From Flavobacterium cupreum (GTDB taxonomy: Bacteria > Bacteroidota > Bacteroidia > Flavobacteriales > Flavobacteriaceae), in NCBI RefSeq assembly GCF_003996965.1, contig NZ_QWDM01000006.1, positions 1-64,000 of the forward strand: DNA of 64,000 nucleotides, read 5' to 3'. Under the pieces are notes generated by a model, which was given only the letters and a program-made list of their open reading frames with translations, was not told the DNA's origin and did no database searches. Of the stretch, positions 62,410-64,000 are shown piece after piece. The stretch's first letter is position 1. Each line of letters opens with the position of its first letter. Position numbers and translations under genes: made by a program.

Positions 62410-63789
62410 ATGAAAAATATTATATTCAAATTTTCGATTTCACTTATGCTGCTGTGCTTCTTTTGTAACTGTGATAGCTTTGTAGAAATCGACCTACCGC
62501 CGGGACAGTTAAATACACCAAGTGTATTTGAGGATCGCACTACGGCCAACGCTGCTATGGCGGACCTATATGCCAAACTGCGCGATTCGGGATTGATTAC
62601 AGGAAACGGTACTGGGCTGTCTAACCTGATGGGTAATTACACAGACGAGCTCATTTACTATGGAAGTGCAACAACAGGTATACCTCCGTTTTACAATAAT
62701 ACACTGACAGCTAACAATGGTACAGTTGCGTCATTTTGGAATGATAGCTATAATCAAATATATTCTGCAAATGCTATTATTCAGGGCGTTGCTGCCTCTG
62801 TATCATTACGACAGCCCGACAAGGATCAACTGACTGGAGAAGCATTGTTTGTCAGGGCACTTATTCACTTTTACCTTGTGAATCTTTACGGTGCCGTGCC
62901 GTATATTACCACGACCGATTATGAGATAAACCGTCATGCAGGTAGACTTGCCACTGAATTGGTATATCAATCAATCATTACCGATCTTGTGCAAGCACAG
63001 AACCTGATTGAAGAGGATTATGTTGTTGCTGAGCGCATCAGACCCAATAAAGGCGCTGCCATCGCTTTGCTTGCACGCGTTTATTTATATCATGGTGATT
63101 GGGCTGAAGCCTCAAATACAGCCAGTGTAGTACTTAATGATAGTCAATATGGTCTCGAAAGCAATGCCAATATGGTTTTTCTCAAAGGCAGTACATCAAC
63201 AATCTGGCAGTTTAAGCCAATGGCAGAAGGTGTCAATACCGCTGAAGGGGGAAACTTTGTATTTACCTCTGGACCTCCACCGTTTGTCGCACTCAGGGAG
63301 GATTTAGTTAATGCTTTCGAGGCGGGTGATCACCGCCGCATATCTTGGATAGGTACAGTGAGTGACGGCTCAACAACCTGGTATTTTGCCAACAAATATA
63401 AAGAACAGACCAATACCGGAAGCTCAGTAGAATACTCAATCGTTTTGCGGTTGTCTGAACAATTCCTAATTAGGGCCGAAGCCCGCGCAAGGCAGGGTGA
63501 ACTTAGTGGAGCTAAGGACGATCTTAATGTTGTAAGGCATGCTGCCGGGCTTGGTGATACGCCTGCTGTGAGCCAACAGGAAATCATAGACGCGATACTG
63601 CGCGAAAGGCGTGTGGAATTGTTTACTGAATACGGACACCGCTTTTTCGACTTGAAACGTAGCAACGCACTTGATACAACGCTTTCGACAGTTAAGACAG
63701 GCTGGAATACTACTGATGCTTTGTTGCCAGTACCAGAGACAGAACTATTGCTGAATCCCAATCTTGCACCACAAAATACCGGATATTGA
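62410..63789 (+). CDS. SusD/RagB family nutrient-binding lipoprotein
   Basis: A 459-residue lipoprotein (signal with lipobox CFFCNC near residue 20). The SusD helical fold is indicated by AMADLYAKLRDSG, ALFVRALIHFYLVNLYGAVP, ALLARVYLYHGDWAEAS and the C-terminal RERRVELFTEYGHRFFDLKR. It caps the SusC barrel at the cell surface. It is followed at 3 bases by the next gene, so the three form one operon. Confidence 0.95.
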   Translation: MKNIIFKFSISLMLLCFFCNCDSFVEIDLPPGQLNTPSVFEDRTTANAAMADLYAKLRDSGLITGNGTGLSNLMGNYTDELIYYGSATTGIPPFYNNTLTANNGTVASFWNDSYNQIYSANAIIQGVAASVSLRQPDKDQLTGEALFVRALIHFYLVNLYGAVPYITTTDYEINRHAGRLATELVYQSIITDLVQAQNLIEEDYVVAERIRPNKGAAIALLARVYLYHGDWAEASNTASVVLNDSQYGLESNANMVFLKGSTSTIWQFKPMAEGVNTAEGGNFVFTSGPPPFVALREDLVNAFEAGDHRRISWIGTVSDGSTTWYFANKYKEQTNTGSSVEYSIVLRLSEQFLIRAEARARQGELSGAKDDLNVVRHAAGLGDTPAVSQQEIIDAILRERRVELFTEYGHRFFDLKRSNALDTTLSTVKTGWNTTDALLPVPETELLLNPNLAPQNTGY

Positions 63790-63792
63790 CTT

Positions 63793-64000
63793 ATGAAGCA
63801 TATTTCTTTATTTCGATATGTATTCTTTTTTTATTCTGTTATGATTACCTGCCCAGTTATGGGGCAGGTAATGCAAAAGGATTTAACACCAGCTGACTAC
63901 AATTTATGGAGTCGGCTTTCTGTCGGGACACTTTCCGAGAATGGAAAATGGGCTAGTTTTAATGTGTCGTATGAAAACGGTGCGGACACTTTATTTGTGA
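63793..64000 (+). CDS. S9-like peptidase / alpha-beta hydrolase, 5' part
   Basis: Only the first 69 codons are in the window. They show a signal peptide (YVFFFYSVMITCPVMGQ) and the segment KDLTPADYNLWSRLSVGTLS, followed by SENGKWASFNVSYENG. This resembles the N-terminal beta-propeller of S9-family prolyl-oligopeptidase-like proteins in Bacteroidota. With the SusCD pair it suggests peptide uptake. The gene continues beyond position 64000. Confidence 0.65.
   Translation, partial: MKHISLFRYVFFFYSVMITCPVMGQVMQKDLTPADYNLWSRLSVGTLSENGKWASFNVSYENGADTLFV

Noticed and set aside
1..64000. tRNA or rRNA genes and insertion sequences
   Set aside because: I saw no cloverleaf, ribosomal RNA segment, transposase or integrase gene anywhere in the window.

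Overview
The window is almost entirely accessory DNA from a member of the Bacteroidota, most likely a Flavobacteriia or Sphingobacteriia species. Evidence: a complete CTnDOT-type transfer gene set (TraA to TraQ, MobABC, TopB, RteC), a SusC/SusD pair, promoters of the TTTG/TAnnTTTG type, weak Shine-Dalgarno sites and AT-rich DNA. The main body is an integrative and conjugative element (ICE). No integrase, tRNA gene or attachment site is visible, so at least one ICE end lies outside the window.

Layout. (1) 1-4.9 kb: an N-terminally cut DUF932 gene and a PRTRC cassette (proteins E, C, F, B and a ThiF-like protein), closed by a hairpin terminator. (2) 5.1-14.8 kb: metal/oxyanion cargo on the plus strand. 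This is an arsenic operon (arsR, DUF6428, arsenate reductase-like phosphatase, ACR3 pump), then two metallophosphoesterases, a methyltransferase, an AraC regulator, a c-type haem lipoprotein, a PAP2 phosphatase, DoxX and a chromate transporter. (3) 15.1-31.7 kb, minus strand: two small regulators and the mating-pore operon traE-traQ, with traA-traD upstream. Two unrelated secreted-protein genes (27.0-29.0 kb) split traD from traE. (4) 31.7-36.3 kb: a hairpin-rich non-coding segment, a candidate oriT and mobABC (plus strand). (5) 36.5-40.8 kb: variable cargo of single AT-rich genes, including a PD-(D/E)XK nuclease, a phospholipase D-like protein and one frameshifted gene. (6) 40.9-54.7 kb, minus strand: a giant methylase-helicase, DUF1896, ORF6N, topoisomerase III, DUF3945, an excisionase-like protein, RteC, an AraC regulator and a lipoprotein/membrane protein pair. 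(7) 55.1-58.7 kb: a TPR-AraC hybrid sensor and small genes. (8) 58.8-64 kb: a structured non-coding region followed by SusC, SusD and the start of an S9-like peptidase.

Most notable observation: two unannotated, rod-shaped RNA elements of exactly the same length (109 nt), at 16425-16533 (minus) and 58857-58965 (plus). Nearly every helix is preserved although the bases differ (compensatory changes), each has a Bacteroidota-type promoter just upstream, and each ends near a conserved GCGCC plus T-tract. They lie in opposite orientation and bracket the whole transfer/maintenance module. They look like an ICE-borne small-RNA family, possibly 6S-like or playing a part comparable to RteR of CTnDOT.

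Other points: paired inverted repeats with identical half-sites around the excisionase/rteC promoter region, duplicated ArsR-type operators, and a probable small gene hidden under the annotated start of PRTRC protein F.
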